Counted from the stretch's first letter, positions 19,060-30,837 are shown. The stretch is DNA of 59,454 nt from Bdellovibrionales bacterium (GCA_005776395.1 SXPJ01000017.1:1-59454); one strand, 5' to 3'. Notes: a model not told the origin generated them from the letters alone. Program-made: numbers and translations.

Positions 19060-19099
19060 AAAAAGCCGAAAAGATAATATGGCTCTCTTTCGGCTTTTT
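19060..19099 (+). terminator. Terminator-like hairpin overlapping the next gene's start
   Basis: The 12-base arm AAAAAGCCGAAA (19060-19071) pairs perfectly with TTTCGGCTTTTT (19088-19099) and is followed by ATTTTTTTC. This fits an intrinsic terminator for the upstream secreted-protein genes. The right arm and U-tract are also codons 4-10 of the protease gene, and its ATG (19079) lies in the loop. Confidence 0.7.
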
Positions 19100-20680
19100 A
19101 TTTTTTTCTATGCTCTGATTTCTCAAATCTCTTTTGCACAACCTTCTTTTAAGAAAGAAAGTGACGAATGGATTCTGACACGTCAATCCTCTAGTCGCCA
19201 TTGGATAAAAATTCTTGCTGGGATTGTAGAATTAGAACTTATTAATACTTTTGGGCCCCAAGAAAAATATGCTCTTGAAAGATCCAAATCAAGAATCAAA
19301 AATACATTACCTAAAGAAATTCTTGCGCTTCAAAGAAATCACCCCTACCAGGCTTTTGATTTAAAGGATCCTGAAATGGGTCAATCATGGGGGTTAGTTA
19401 ATACAGGACAATCTATTCAGGCTGTGGGACCTGGCCTAGCAGGCGTTGATGTAGGCGCTGTTAAAACCTGGGAATTTGAAACTGGCAGTAAAAAAGAGAT
19501 CGTAGCTGTTCTCGATACTGGCATTGATTTAAAGCATGAGGATTTGAAAAATAATCTCTGGATTAATAAATTGGAGATGCTTATTAACTCTTTGGATGAT
19601 GATCATAATGGCTACATTAATGATCTTAATGGTTGGAACTTTGTCGATGAGAACAACAATATTCAGGATGACAATAATCACGGTTCGGCAGTCGTGGGAG
19701 TTATTGCTGCCGATTCAAAAAATGGAAAAGGCTCAAGGGGACTCATCGAAAACGGTTCGTTAATGATTGTGAAAATTCTTGATAGGAATGGAACGGGAAC
19801 TACTGAACGAGCTGTACGTGGTATTCAATACGCAGTTAAGAATGGGGCTTCAGTGATTAACGCTAGCTGGGGAGGAACGCTTTTCGATCAAGTCCTGTTT
19901 GATACTATCCGTTGGGCAAACGATCAGGGTGTTCTTGTGATTTGTGCCGCGGGGAATGAGGCTAAGGATAATGATAGTGATGAGAGCCCTAGTTATCCGG
20001 CCTCATTTCAACTCCCCAATATTGTAAGTGTCGCAGCTCACGATTCGAAGGGAAATTTGGCCCCATTTAGTAGTTACGGTAAGCAGACAGTTCACCTTTC
20101 AGCTCCTGGAGTGGGAATATTTTCTTCGGTACAAGGGGGATATCAACTCATGAATGGAACCTCATTTGCTGCCCCTTTTGTTTCCGCTGTTAGTGCTCTT
20201 TTAAAGTCTCAAGTGCCTACTCTAAATCCCTCTGAGTTAAGAAGCCGAGTAATAAATACGGTTATACCCATGCATTATTATCTGAAAGAAAAGCTGAATT
20301 CAGGAGGACGACTTCATAGTTATAATGCTCTTAAGAATATTATCTCACCGAAGGTTCAAAGCCCGACGCAATGGAAACGAATTTTAAAGAATTTAGATAC
20401 AGCTCATCCCTATCATAATGATACAAAGCAGGTTTTTGAAATAAGTCAGCCAGGCGCATCGCATGTAAGGGTTCATTTTGCAAACTTCGATCTAGAAAAA
20501 CAATATGACTATGTGTCGTTGAAAGATAAAGAAGGGCTAGTTGCGATGACCTATTCAGGAAAACAGGACTCTTTTTGGAGTGCTGATGTATTAGGTGATA
20601 CTCTTAAGATAGAATTTATTAGTGATTTTTCAAATCCTCAGTGGGGTTTTGCAATTGATGCTTTTGAGTTCTCCCCTTAA
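19079..20680 (+). CDS. Secreted subtilisin-like serine protease (S8) with C-terminal CUB-like domain
   Basis: A 533-residue protein with a signal peptide (1-20, ending SFA). The S8 catalytic triad is D146 (VAVLDTGIDLKH), H201 (DDNNHGSAVVG) and S362 (MNGTSFAAPFVSA), with oxyanion N283 (CAAGNEA). A DDDHNGYINDLNG insert at about 173-185 looks Ca2+-binding. Residues about 440-533 (HVRVHFANFDLEKQYDYV through GFAIDAFEFSP) resemble the CUB-like domain found in other bacterial proteases. It probably acts outside the cell or in the periplasm. No other in-frame start would keep the signal peptide. Its ATG lies in a hairpin loop and has no clear SD. Confidence 0.9.
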   Translation: MALFRLFIFFYALISQISFAQPSFKKESDEWILTRQSSSRHWIKILAGIVELELINTFGPQEKYALERSKSRIKNTLPKEILALQRNHPYQAFDLKDPEMGQSWGLVNTGQSIQAVGPGLAGVDVGAVKTWEFETGSKKEIVAVLDTGIDLKHEDLKNNLWINKLEMLINSLDDDHNGYINDLNGWNFVDENNNIQDDNNHGSAVVGVIAADSKNGKGSRGLIENGSLMIVKILDRNGTGTTERAVRGIQYAVKNGASVINASWGGTLFDQVLFDTIRWANDQGVLVICAAGNEAKDNDSDESPSYPASFQLPNIVSVAAHDSKGNLAPFSSYGKQTVHLSAPGVGIFSSVQGGYQLMNGTSFAAPFVSAVSALLKSQVPTLNPSELRSRVINTVIPMHYYLKEKLNSGGRLHSYNALKNIISPKVQSPTQWKRILKNLDTAHPYHNDTKQVFEISQPGASHVRVHFANFDLEKQYDYVSLKDKEGLVAMTYSGKQDSFWSADVLGDTLKIEFISDFSNPQWGFAIDAFEFSP

Positions 20681-20683
20681 GAA

Positions 20684-21319
20684 TTATCGACGAATATTAT
20701 TTCGGATTGAAGGCTGTTTCGATACCTCTTTAGCAATTTCTTGGTTGTACTTCTGAGCTGCAGCAACCATAAGGCGATGGGTTCCAATCCATGAACTTAT
20801 GACTATAATAATGGCAAAGACACCCATCACTGAAGTTTCAAAGTGATTTAGAGCAAACTGTTCTCGAATGGCGAAATAGCCTAGCAAAAGTCCCCAAGTA
20901 TAGAGAAAGAAACTTAATGTCTCCATCCATGGATAGATGTGTTGAATGTGTTGTGCGGTATAAGCGCTTAAAATAACAGTGAATACAATAGCCAATCTTC
21001 TGAATAAAACTCGATGGCTATTACGTTCTCCAATTAGGCTTCCTACAAGCCAGATCAAAGTGGCAGAGAGATAGCTCGCAAAAAAGATCACGGTGAGTTT
21101 AGCACTGACGACTAACCCAAGCGTAATTTCAAAATTAACTCCTGTTTGTTGTGTTAAAGTTTGAGCCATCCAATGATAGAGGGTGCTTTGAGAACCCAGA
21201 TGAGATTCGACACCTGTGACAACAAAGAAGATCAATAAAATCAGCCAATGGTGTGTTGACCATTGGAGTTGATTAAAAAATTGTTGGGGTTTTAAAAATA
21301 ATCGGGCACCTTGCTTCAC
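20684..21319 (-). CDS. Yip1-like multi-span membrane protein
   Basis: A 211-residue protein with about five hydrophobic spans after an N-terminal FLKPQQFFNQL segment, the pattern of YIP1-family proteins (LILLIFFVVTGVE, LGLVVSAKLTVIFFASYLSATLIWLVG, LAIVFTVILSAY, LSFFLYTWGLLLGYFAI, VMGVFAIIIVISSWIG). The start is GTG 21319 with AGGAG 6 bases upstream. No enzymatic motif is present. It converges on the protease gene with a 3-base gap. Confidence 0.6.
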   Translation of the reverse strand: MKQGARLFLKPQQFFNQLQWSTHHWLILLIFFVVTGVESHLGSQSTLYHWMAQTLTQQTGVNFEITLGLVVSAKLTVIFFASYLSATLIWLVGSLIGERNSHRVLFRRLAIVFTVILSAYTAQHIQHIYPWMETLSFFLYTWGLLLGYFAIREQFALNHFETSVMGVFAIIIVISSWIGTHRLMVAAAQKYNQEIAKEVSKQPSIRNNIRR

Positions 21320-21403
21320 GTTTCACTCCTTGGGCCGCTTAAAGGCCACCCCTCTTAATGCAAGCAGGTGCCATTAAATTTAGGCGGGAGTGATGAAAAT
21401 TTA

Positions 21404-21448
21404 AGTGTCAAATTGTTAGACACTGGTGTCGAAAACGGGTTGTATACT
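21404..21448 (+). promoter_or_regulatory. Possible promoter with operator-like repeat before the lipoprotein gene
   Basis: AGTGTC (21404-21409) and GACACT (21419-21424) form an inverted repeat, and GACAC/GTGTC is repeated at 21419-21430. TATACT at 21443-21448 could be a -10 box. The downstream gene is at 21572. This is by-eye evidence only. Confidence 0.25.
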
Positions 21449-21571
21449 CTCCAGTCAGAACTCTTTTTAATCAACAAAAAAGGAAGAATTGCCATGTAAA
21501 AAAGGGAATGATTTCAATGGGGGGCATGTGGTTTGTAACTTGCATTCTACAAGAATAAACACAGGTGCCAT

Positions 21572-22591
21572 ATGCAACTTAAGTATTTACATCTTAGTCT
21601 TTTAATTTCATTAATCCTTGCTGGATGTAATGACTCCCGAGTTCAGGACCCTTTCGAAAGAGCTTTAAGCTTAGGTCTTCCTAGCCGTTCTACAGCGACA
21701 ATACTTACGCCTAAAGCCAATATTCGATTTGATCAGAAACAAACCATTACTCAAAAAATGCTGATTAAAGGGGCCTCAATGTATTTATCAGGCCGTCCTT
21801 TTGGTTACTCTCATTGGGATGTAGGATCGAACCCCTTAGTTCCTAGACTGCAGTTTGCCTATTCCGACAATATTAGGAGTTTTACCCCCTTGGCTGATTG
21901 GCTTCCCGATTACTACGCCTCTGGGGCTATGGCCTCTATGGGGCGATATGTTCTTTCAAGTGGGGCTGCGGGATCGAGTTTAATTGATAATGGAACTCCT
22001 GGGCAGTCGGTTGAGATCAGAAGATATCCGAATCGACAAGCTTCCGATTTACAGGTTCCTCAAGATCCTGATTACGTTTATCAAGCCATTATCAACCATC
22101 CGACAGAGCCCTACTTCTTTGGATTTCGAGAACAAGATTTTGTGACTTCATTGAAGATCGATAACACAGGTTTAAGTCTTACAAAGAAGACGAATTATGC
22201 AAGTAATGGACAAAAAGGAACCTGCTGCGTTATGGGGGGAGCAACCTTTAAGGGGGCTGCCTATATCGGATTTCGCTCATCGGTTAGAAGATATAATTTT
22301 GGCCCTAATGGAACGATTGAAGAGGGGGGGGTATTTAACAATGTGAATGGAACCAATATTGTAGCCACTAATGATTATCTTTATGTTCAGCATCAGGCGG
22401 TTCCGGGGAACACAGCTTCGTCAGGTATTTATGTGATCAATGGGGATGGTAATCCTATGGCATTTCTCCCCATTTTACCTATTGCTTTTGCTGTGACCAG
22501 TGACAATCAATATTTATACGCGAATATGGATAACGATAGCATTATAGTTTATCAGCTCAATTGGGGGGCTAGTGGGGGAGGCGGTTTTTAA
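21572..22591 (+). CDS. Lipoprotein of unknown function, possibly beta-propeller-like
   Basis: A 339-residue protein with a lipoprotein signal (LLISLILAGC, lipid-modified Cys near residue 19). The body is rich in beta-strand-like, aromatic repeats separated by Gly/Asn turns (YVYQAIINHPTEPYFFGF, NVNGTNIVATNDYLYVQHQ, AFAVTSDNQYLYANMDNDSIIVYQL). The final repeats resemble the blades of YncE/WD-like propellers (SDNQYLYAN...IIVYQL). No catalytic motif is recognised. It ends in a short Gly tail. Confidence 0.65.
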   Translation: MQLKYLHLSLLISLILAGCNDSRVQDPFERALSLGLPSRSTATILTPKANIRFDQKQTITQKMLIKGASMYLSGRPFGYSHWDVGSNPLVPRLQFAYSDNIRSFTPLADWLPDYYASGAMASMGRYVLSSGAAGSSLIDNGTPGQSVEIRRYPNRQASDLQVPQDPDYVYQAIINHPTEPYFFGFREQDFVTSLKIDNTGLSLTKKTNYASNGQKGTCCVMGGATFKGAAYIGFRSSVRRYNFGPNGTIEEGGVFNNVNGTNIVATNDYLYVQHQAVPGNTASSGIYVINGDGNPMAFLPILPIAFAVTSDNQYLYANMDNDSIIVYQLNWGASGGGGF

Positions 22592-22708
22592 CGTGCGAGA
22601 ACTAAGAAAATGTTCTCCTGGTTTGTTATTGCAAAAAACTTAGCGATGAAATCATTTGTTCTTTTCAGTCTTATAGACAAAGCATCGGTAAATCCCTAAA
22701 ATTTAACC

Positions 22709-23362
22709 ATGAAAAATAAAGTAATAGCGATCTTAAGTATCTACTGTGCTTTTCCTCTTTGGGCTGCCAGATTTGAGATGAAGGATTTAGCTCAGAGAAA
22801 TCTGGTAATGGTTATTTCTGATGCGACTATGGAACGAACTGTTGCAGTTTCACATTTCGTTTCAGGATGGATTGAGGTTTCTCCAGATAACGTGGAGAAT
22901 ATTTCTGGAGAGTTTGAACTCGATGTCAGAACTTTGGAGACCGGATTAGAGTTAAAGAATCTTCAGATTCGCGATCAATTACTTTCAAGTAGTGAGTTCC
23001 CTATAGCCAAGGCTTCGTTTAATGTGGCTCTAGCGAATCAAAAAATTAAGCTCCTTAATGGGAAACCGCATACCTTGAAAGCGGAGGTCACTGTTAAGAT
23101 TCAACAGGTGACGAAAACGGTTCCAGTGCAATTAAAACTGACCCACTTCAAAGAAAGTGAAGAGTCTCGTCAGCGCTTAACTGGAAATCTTTTAAAGGTT
23201 TCTGCCAATTGGGATCTGGATTTAGCTGCCTTTGGAATCTCTATTCCTTCTAAATATAGTGCGCTCATTGCTAAGTCTGTTCAGATCTCTGCGGATCTTG
23301 TGGGAACTGATAGATTGCCTAATAATGCACTTTCTCTTCCTGAGGGGGTTAAGAAGAAATAA
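22709..23362 (+). CDS. YceI-family periplasmic protein
   Basis: A 217-residue protein with a signal peptide ending around WAA. The YceI lipocalin-like fold is suggested by FVSGWIEVSPDNVENISGEFELDVRTLETG, LQIRDQLLSSSEFPIAKASF and GIPSK-like sequence near the end (FGISIPSKYSALIAKSV). YceI proteins bind isoprenoid or other lipid-like ligands in the periplasm. No neighbouring gene indicates the ligand. The start ATG 22709 has a weak SD. Upstream GAGAAC/GTTCTC (about 22598-22618) forms a small hairpin after the lipoprotein gene. Confidence 0.8.
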   Translation: MKNKVIAILSIYCAFPLWAARFEMKDLAQRNLVMVISDATMERTVAVSHFVSGWIEVSPDNVENISGEFELDVRTLETGLELKNLQIRDQLLSSSEFPIAKASFNVALANQKIKLLNGKPHTLKAEVTVKIQQVTKTVPVQLKLTHFKESEESRQRLTGNLLKVSANWDLDLAAFGISIPSKYSALIAKSVQISADLVGTDRLPNNALSLPEGVKKK

Positions 23363-23549
23363 CATCTGAATTATTTTCCTCCTAAGACTAGCCCTCAATA
23401 GTAAGTGGTTCGCCCACTATGGAGTAATTTCCACCAGATAACTTATCAAGAACCACAAAATGATTTCAAAGGTTTACGTTCCCATAGAAACATATCCAAA
23501 GTTTAAGTCATCCAACTAAAACAGGGCGGGTAGCGAGTGATTCATTTCT

Positions 23550-23594
23550 TATCTGGGCATCAGATAGGTTTCATTAGGAAATACCACTTCCTAA
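23550..23594. promoter_or_regulatory. Two small palindromes before the ATPase gene
   Basis: TATCTG (23550-23555) / CAGATA (23561-23566) and TTAGGAA (23574-23580) / TTCCTAA (23588-23594) are adjacent perfect inverted repeats 32-76 bases before the ATPase start. They could be operators, or a 5' UTR structure. Nothing else in 23363-23625 looks coding. Confidence 0.3.
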
Positions 23595-23625
23595 ATTCAT
23601 GAAAATATGAGATGCTACTTCTGGA

Positions 23626-24789
23626 ATGTATAAAAGATTAATTCCATTGGGAAAAACACCAAAACGAAGTTTTTTTATTTGGGGCCCTAGACAGGTAGGC
23701 AAGTCGACTCTCCTGAAGCACCTCTACCCCGACGCTTTAGTCATCGATCTTCTAAAATCAGACGAGTACTTTCGCTTTCAACAGAGCCCAAATCTCTTTA
23801 GAGAAATTGTCGGAAACCAGCCACCCAAAACTCTGACTGTGGTGGATGAAGTACAAAAGGTGCCCGCTCTTTTAGACGAAGTTCATTGGCTCATTGAAAA
23901 TAGAAATCAAATTTTTGCACTCAGTGGTTCTAGCGCGAGAAAACTTAAACGAGGTCATGCTAATTTGCTCGGGGGAAGAGCCGTGAGGCACATTCTTCTT
24001 GGTCTTACCACTCAAGAGTTAGGAAAAGATTTTAATTTGGAAAGACTTTTAAATCAGGGAAATTTACCCAACCATTTTTTATGTGATGAAAAAGAGTGGC
24101 TTTTACTGATTAGATCCTATGTAGCTGATTACTTGAAAGAAGAAATCGCTGCTGAAGCTGCAGTTAAAAACCTTCCTGCTTTTAGTTCTTTTCTTTCAGT
24201 AGCTGCTTTGTCTGATACCGAACCGGTTAATTTTTCCAGATTTGGAAGTGATGTCGGTGTTTCTGGCCATACTATCAAAGAATATTTTGAAATTTTAGTG
24301 GAAACCTACCAAGGCGCTTGGCTCCCTGCCTATGTCAAACGAGCTAAGCGAAGAACTAGACAAGCTCCTAAGTTCTATTTTGATAATGTAGGGGTAGTAA
24401 ATTATTTAGCCAAGCGGGGGAAAATAGTAGAGGGCTCTGAACTATTTGGTAAAGCATTCGAAAGTTTCATTTTTCATGAGTTGCGCTGTTATGTTGAGTA
24501 TCAAAATCCCGAATTGGAATTATCCTACTGGGCCTTAACAACCCAAAATGAAGTCGATTTCATTTTAGGTGCCATGGAAGTTGCCATTGAAGTCAAGGCA
24601 AGCTCTGAAATTCGGCCCGGCCACCTCAAAGGGTTAAGAGAACTGAAAGTGGAGTATCCAAAAGTAAAAAGTCGAATACTTGTCTGCAATGAAACCTATC
24701 AACGAAAAACAGAGGACGGCATTTTGATTATGCCTTATAAGATTTTTTTAGAAAAACTCTGGCAGGGGGAAATTACAGCTAAAAAATAG
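23626..24789 (+). CDS. AAA_14/DUF4143 family ATPase
   Basis: A 387-residue protein. The N-terminal P-loop is IWGPRQVGKSTLLKHL (about 18-33), Walker B is TLTVVDEVQKVPALLDEVH, and a sensor-like FALSGSSARKLKRG lies near 105. The C-terminal DUF4143 domain has FYFDNVGVVNYLAKRG and the nuclease-like EVDFILGAMEVAIEVKAS (a PD-(D/E)xK-like pattern with D, E and K). The role of these stand-alone ATPases is not established; they are often patchily distributed and horizontally moved. It is followed by a tRNA fragment, fitting an accessory insertion. Confidence 0.85.
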   Translation: MYKRLIPLGKTPKRSFFIWGPRQVGKSTLLKHLYPDALVIDLLKSDEYFRFQQSPNLFREIVGNQPPKTLTVVDEVQKVPALLDEVHWLIENRNQIFALSGSSARKLKRGHANLLGGRAVRHILLGLTTQELGKDFNLERLLNQGNLPNHFLCDEKEWLLLIRSYVADYLKEEIAAEAAVKNLPAFSSFLSVAALSDTEPVNFSRFGSDVGVSGHTIKEYFEILVETYQGAWLPAYVKRAKRRTRQAPKFYFDNVGVVNYLAKRGKIVEGSELFGKAFESFIFHELRCYVEYQNPELELSYWALTTQNEVDFILGAMEVAIEVKASSEIRPGHLKGLRELKVEYPKVKSRILVCNETYQRKTEDGILIMPYKIFLEKLWQGEITAKK

Positions 24790-24959
24790 GTGCCAACCAG
24801 AGCCCACAATTCCCGAATACAGAACAAAATGGTTTTAAGAATTTCAAAGCAGAGCAACAGTCATCCAAAGAAAAACCAGTAAATTTTGCAGTCAATTTAA
24901 GTAGTTATTGTTTTTTTAATTCTATCGACTTAAATTTGTTCACAGTTCAGATATTAATC

Positions 24960-25012
24960 GGACTACCTTGACATGGTAGAGGTCTCCGGTTCGAGCCCGG
25001 ACAGACCCACCA
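24960..25012 (+). pseudogene. 3' fragment of a tRNA-Val(GAC) gene, possible att remnant
   Basis: A complete anticodon arm (CTACC, loop TTGACAT with anticodon GAC, GGTAG; 24963-24979), T arm (TCCGG, TTCGAGC, CCGGA; 24985-25001), 3' acceptor strand CAGACCC and ACCA are present. The 5' acceptor partner GGGTCTG and a D arm are absent upstream, so this is only the 3' part. A clean break just before the anticodon stem is what tyrosine-recombinase integration into a tRNA gene leaves behind. Confidence 0.75.
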
Positions 25013-25327
25013 TTTCTAGGCAGGTACTGGAAACGTCCTCCACCCTGCTGTCAGACGATAGGGACGAACCTTCCACGCAGCCCCCAAAACCAATCGCTAT
25101 TGGAGTGACCAGCATACGAGCAACAAGCACCTCAGTCCGCAATTTTTTTCTACTTTTGAATTTCGGAAAATCTTTGTCATATCGATTGTTTCTTTTCCTT
25201 CCCTTAAAATCGCCCCCTATGACCGACACATAGGCAAGTGCACACACCATGTCATACCCGCGGAGTGTTGCAGGAGTTACGTAGTTTGGTGTTTACTTGC
25301 TTTCGCTCCGATGTTCCTTAGCGACTA
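25013..25327. other. Region without a convincing gene
   Basis: Short open frames on both strands here (86 and 95 codons) overlap the tRNA fragment or each other, lack ribosome-binding sites and have unnatural composition. I see no RNA gene or terminator beyond the tRNA fragment. Confidence 0.5.
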
Positions 25328-25591
25328 TTAAGCTGCAGAACTAAATTGAAGCTCGTAAGGATGACTCGGCAACTTCACTAAAATACGATCATAATCGAAT
25401 ACTAACCTGGGCGTGAGCGTACCTCGGCCGCCTTTCTCTTTCTCAAAGTCGATAAATCCTACCGTCTCTAGCGACTGGCAGTCTTTTTGGACGGGGGCGA
25501 TAGCTCGACCCAGCATCTTCGCTAGTTCGTAGACAGACTTAGGATTCGCATTGGCGATAAGGGTGAGGATCTCCAGCTTTTGTTCTGACAT
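25328..25591 (-). CDS. Small winged-helix DNA-binding protein
   Basis: An 87-residue protein that is nearly all one winged helix-turn-helix: ILTLIANANPKSVYELAKMLG, then RAIAPVQKDCQSLETVGFIDF (recognition helix) and a basic Gly-rich wing (EKEKGGRGTLTPRLVFDYD). It resembles the HVO_A0114/TumA-like group of transcriptional regulators or antitoxins. No adjacent toxin gene is present. Its start codon is embedded in the 3' end of a truncated HNH gene, so it has lost its original upstream neighbour. Confidence 0.65.
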   Translation of the reverse strand: MSEQKLEILTLIANANPKSVYELAKMLGRAIAPVQKDCQSLETVGFIDFEKEKGGRGTLTPRLVFDYDRILVKLPSHPYELQFSSAA

Positions 25592-25983
25592 GGGTTAGCT
25601 ACTTTATCTTTAAAAGCACATTGGCCACGGTCCCGTTTCATGACTTCGTGTCGGATTTGGGCGGGGATGGGAGTGCGTTTCTTTGGGAATTGATCCACTC
25701 TGGATTGATTTACTATCCTTGAGGAGACAGGAGAGGAAAGTGGTTCTTTTTTAAGAACTCGTTCGGCCTTTTTAATAGGATCTTTTCTTTGAAGATATAA
25801 AGTAGCCATGGCTTTAAGGGTCTCTTCAAGATTTGCGGCCCTTCCCGTATTTTGAGAGACAATCTCTTTTACTCGTTCTATCTCCTTCATAAGCTCTTCT
25901 GAAATACCGCACACGAGTTTCACTTGAGTGGGCTGTAGATAGGTTATTTTATCTTTCACTGCCTCTTTAGGTCTTTCTGCCAC
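25522..25983 (-). pseudogene. C-terminally truncated HNH endonuclease gene
   Basis: The first about 125 residues look like a known accessory HNH protein: a helical, Lys/Glu-rich N-terminus (EELMKEIERVKEIVSQNTGR) and then the start of the HNH region (PAQIRHEVMKRDRGQCAFKD). The expected conserved DHI and N-H segments never come. Instead the frame runs into the winged-helix gene's first codons and ends 70 bases inside it. This is a deletion that joined two genes, leaving no active nuclease. Confidence 0.7.
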
Positions 25984-26231
25984 AATTTTCTTTTCGAGCT
26001 CTCTTTGAGAGAGAGTTTATGAATCCAAAACAGGATGAGCCATAGTAAGAACTCCACAGTAAGGAAATACGAATATCCTACTTTGAAGCAGAGAGAAGAA
26101 AAAAAAGTGCCCTTTTGGGGTCCCCTTTGACAAGAATGGGCTTCATTTAAAGCTACACGCATATAACTTAGGCACTCATCTTTTGGCTTTTTCATTGCAA
26201 AAGGCGAATCCCGAGAAGTTGGGAGGTCATA

Positions 26232-26843
26232 GTGCGTGATACTGTTATTGCTGTTTTGGTTTTGTTGGGTACATCTGGAATCTACTTCGTCGCAAAACAT
26301 TTTCAGAACAAAGGCAACATTTCAAGCACCTCTTCTAAGTTACTCAGCCCATCTGCCGCTTCTCGAAAAAAGTTATCTCGAATAAAGAATTCGAAACAAA
26401 TTCATCAAGGAGAACAGAATGAAAGCGCAAGTCATCGAGGTCGCCAACAAGTTGAATCTGACATCGAAAGTGTCGGCTCTGAAGAAGGAGCTTCAAGCTC
26501 ATTTGAACAAGCTCAAAGCCTCCCTTCAATCTATCAAGATGAAGAGCCAGAAAACTCCGGATCAGCAGTAGATCTGGAAAATGACATGAGTTCAGAAGGT
26601 AACGAGAGTGCTGTAGACAAACCGAAACAACCGATTATTTACGGTATTCCCGTTGCTTCCTGGCTAAAACATCAAAAGAATCGACTTGCTCCTAGGGTCG
26701 AATTAACCCATCCCACCGGAATGCGTCTATTTTTTAATTGTATGGAGATTAAAAAAGATGGGGCTCAAACTCTGAATCAGAGGGATTGTAAAGAGGTCGC
26801 AGTCTCTAGAGAAAAGTCTAAAGGGGCCGCCCTCATCCAGTAG
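26232..26843 (+). CDS. Hypothetical membrane-anchored protein
   Basis: A 203-residue protein starting at GTG 26232 with GGGAGGT five bases upstream, a strong SD. The N-terminus is a single hydrophobic helix (MRDTVIAVLVLLGTSGIYFVA), then a Ser/Glu-rich low-complexity region (about 30-130). A short folded-looking tail (YGIPVASWLKHQKNRLAPRVELTHPTG with two Cys) follows. No family is recognised. The low-complexity part is also read in another frame by a 50-codon ORF with its own SD, so part of this frame may be passenger sequence. Confidence 0.55.
   Translation: MRDTVIAVLVLLGTSGIYFVAKHFQNKGNISSTSSKLLSPSAASRKKLSRIKNSKQIHQGEQNESASHRGRQQVESDIESVGSEEGASSSFEQAQSLPSIYQDEEPENSGSAVDLENDMSSEGNESAVDKPKQPIIYGIPVASWLKHQKNRLAPRVELTHPTGMRLFFNCMEIKKDGAQTLNQRDCKEVAVSREKSKGAALIQ
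26419..26571 (+). CDS. Nested 50-codon ORF in an alternative frame
   Basis: ATG 26419 is 6 bases behind AAGGAG (26407-26412). The 50 codons encode a Lys/Leu/Gln-rich amphipathic helix (e.g. KVSALKKELQAHLNKLKASL) with G/C-ending codons typical of a translated frame. It lies wholly inside the gene at 26232-26843. It could be a small overlapping protein, or the original gene of which the longer frame is an over-extension. Function is unknown. Confidence 0.4.
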   Translation: MKAQVIEVANKLNLTSKVSALKKELQAHLNKLKASLQSIKMKSQKTPDQQ

Positions 26844-26863
26844 ATGTTCATAGTTTTTAAGTT

Positions 26864-27115
26864 TTAATACCTGCCACCTATAATATGCTTTTTAGAGTTT
26901 TTTTGGTTCTTGTTTGCCTTACAAGCCATTTAAATTTTTGGGCTGTTTTGGCAAACAAAGCGTCACCTAAATTCAAAACAGTAAATTCCCATACTCTGTT
27001 AAAATTCTAGCCCGTGCAGTCTGCTCATTAAATACTTACTATTCCAGCTGTTGTGAGGAGCAGACTAAACCCAAAAAAACTCCTGGAAATCACACTATAG
27101 GGTTCCAGGTATTAA
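26864..27115. mobile_element. MITE-like 252-bp element with terminal inverted repeats
   Basis: The element begins TTAATACCTG (26864-26873) and ends CAGGTATTAA (27106-27115). Similarity between the two ends continues inward for about 45 bases, including a GAGTTTTTTTGG block on each strand. It holds no ORF. An internal AGTCTGCTC / GAGCAGACT stem lies at about 27018-27066. A second, inverted copy starts at 59314 and shares a 23-base identical core (27021-27043 versus 59385-59407). TTAA at both termini may be the target duplication. Confidence 0.75.
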
Positions 27116-27167
27116 GTTTTAGAAAAATTCCACATCCAAAAAGTCATTTTTGCATTAAAATGGCATC

Positions 27168-30837
<3,670 letters not shown>

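Noticed and set aside
21480-21510. An SD followed by ATGTAA near 21495 as a minimal uORF (start-stop)
   Set aside because: It is not close to the lipoprotein start and nothing supports its translation.
24985-25012. An intact functional tRNA-Val
   Set aside because: The 5' acceptor strand and D arm cannot be found in the 40 bases upstream.
24963-25250. ORFs of 86 and 95 codons on opposite strands around the tRNA fragment
   Set aside because: They overlap each other and the tRNA-like sequence, have no ribosome-binding site, and GLSGLEPETSTMSR is the usual artefact of reading across tRNA antisense.
24800-25330. Possible CRISPR array or direct repeats near the accessory patch
   Set aside because: No regularly spaced repeats are visible here or elsewhere in the window.
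25328-25591. A TumA/TumE-type toxin-antitoxin pair
   Set aside because: Only the winged-helix protein is present; no toxin-like gene lies next to it.
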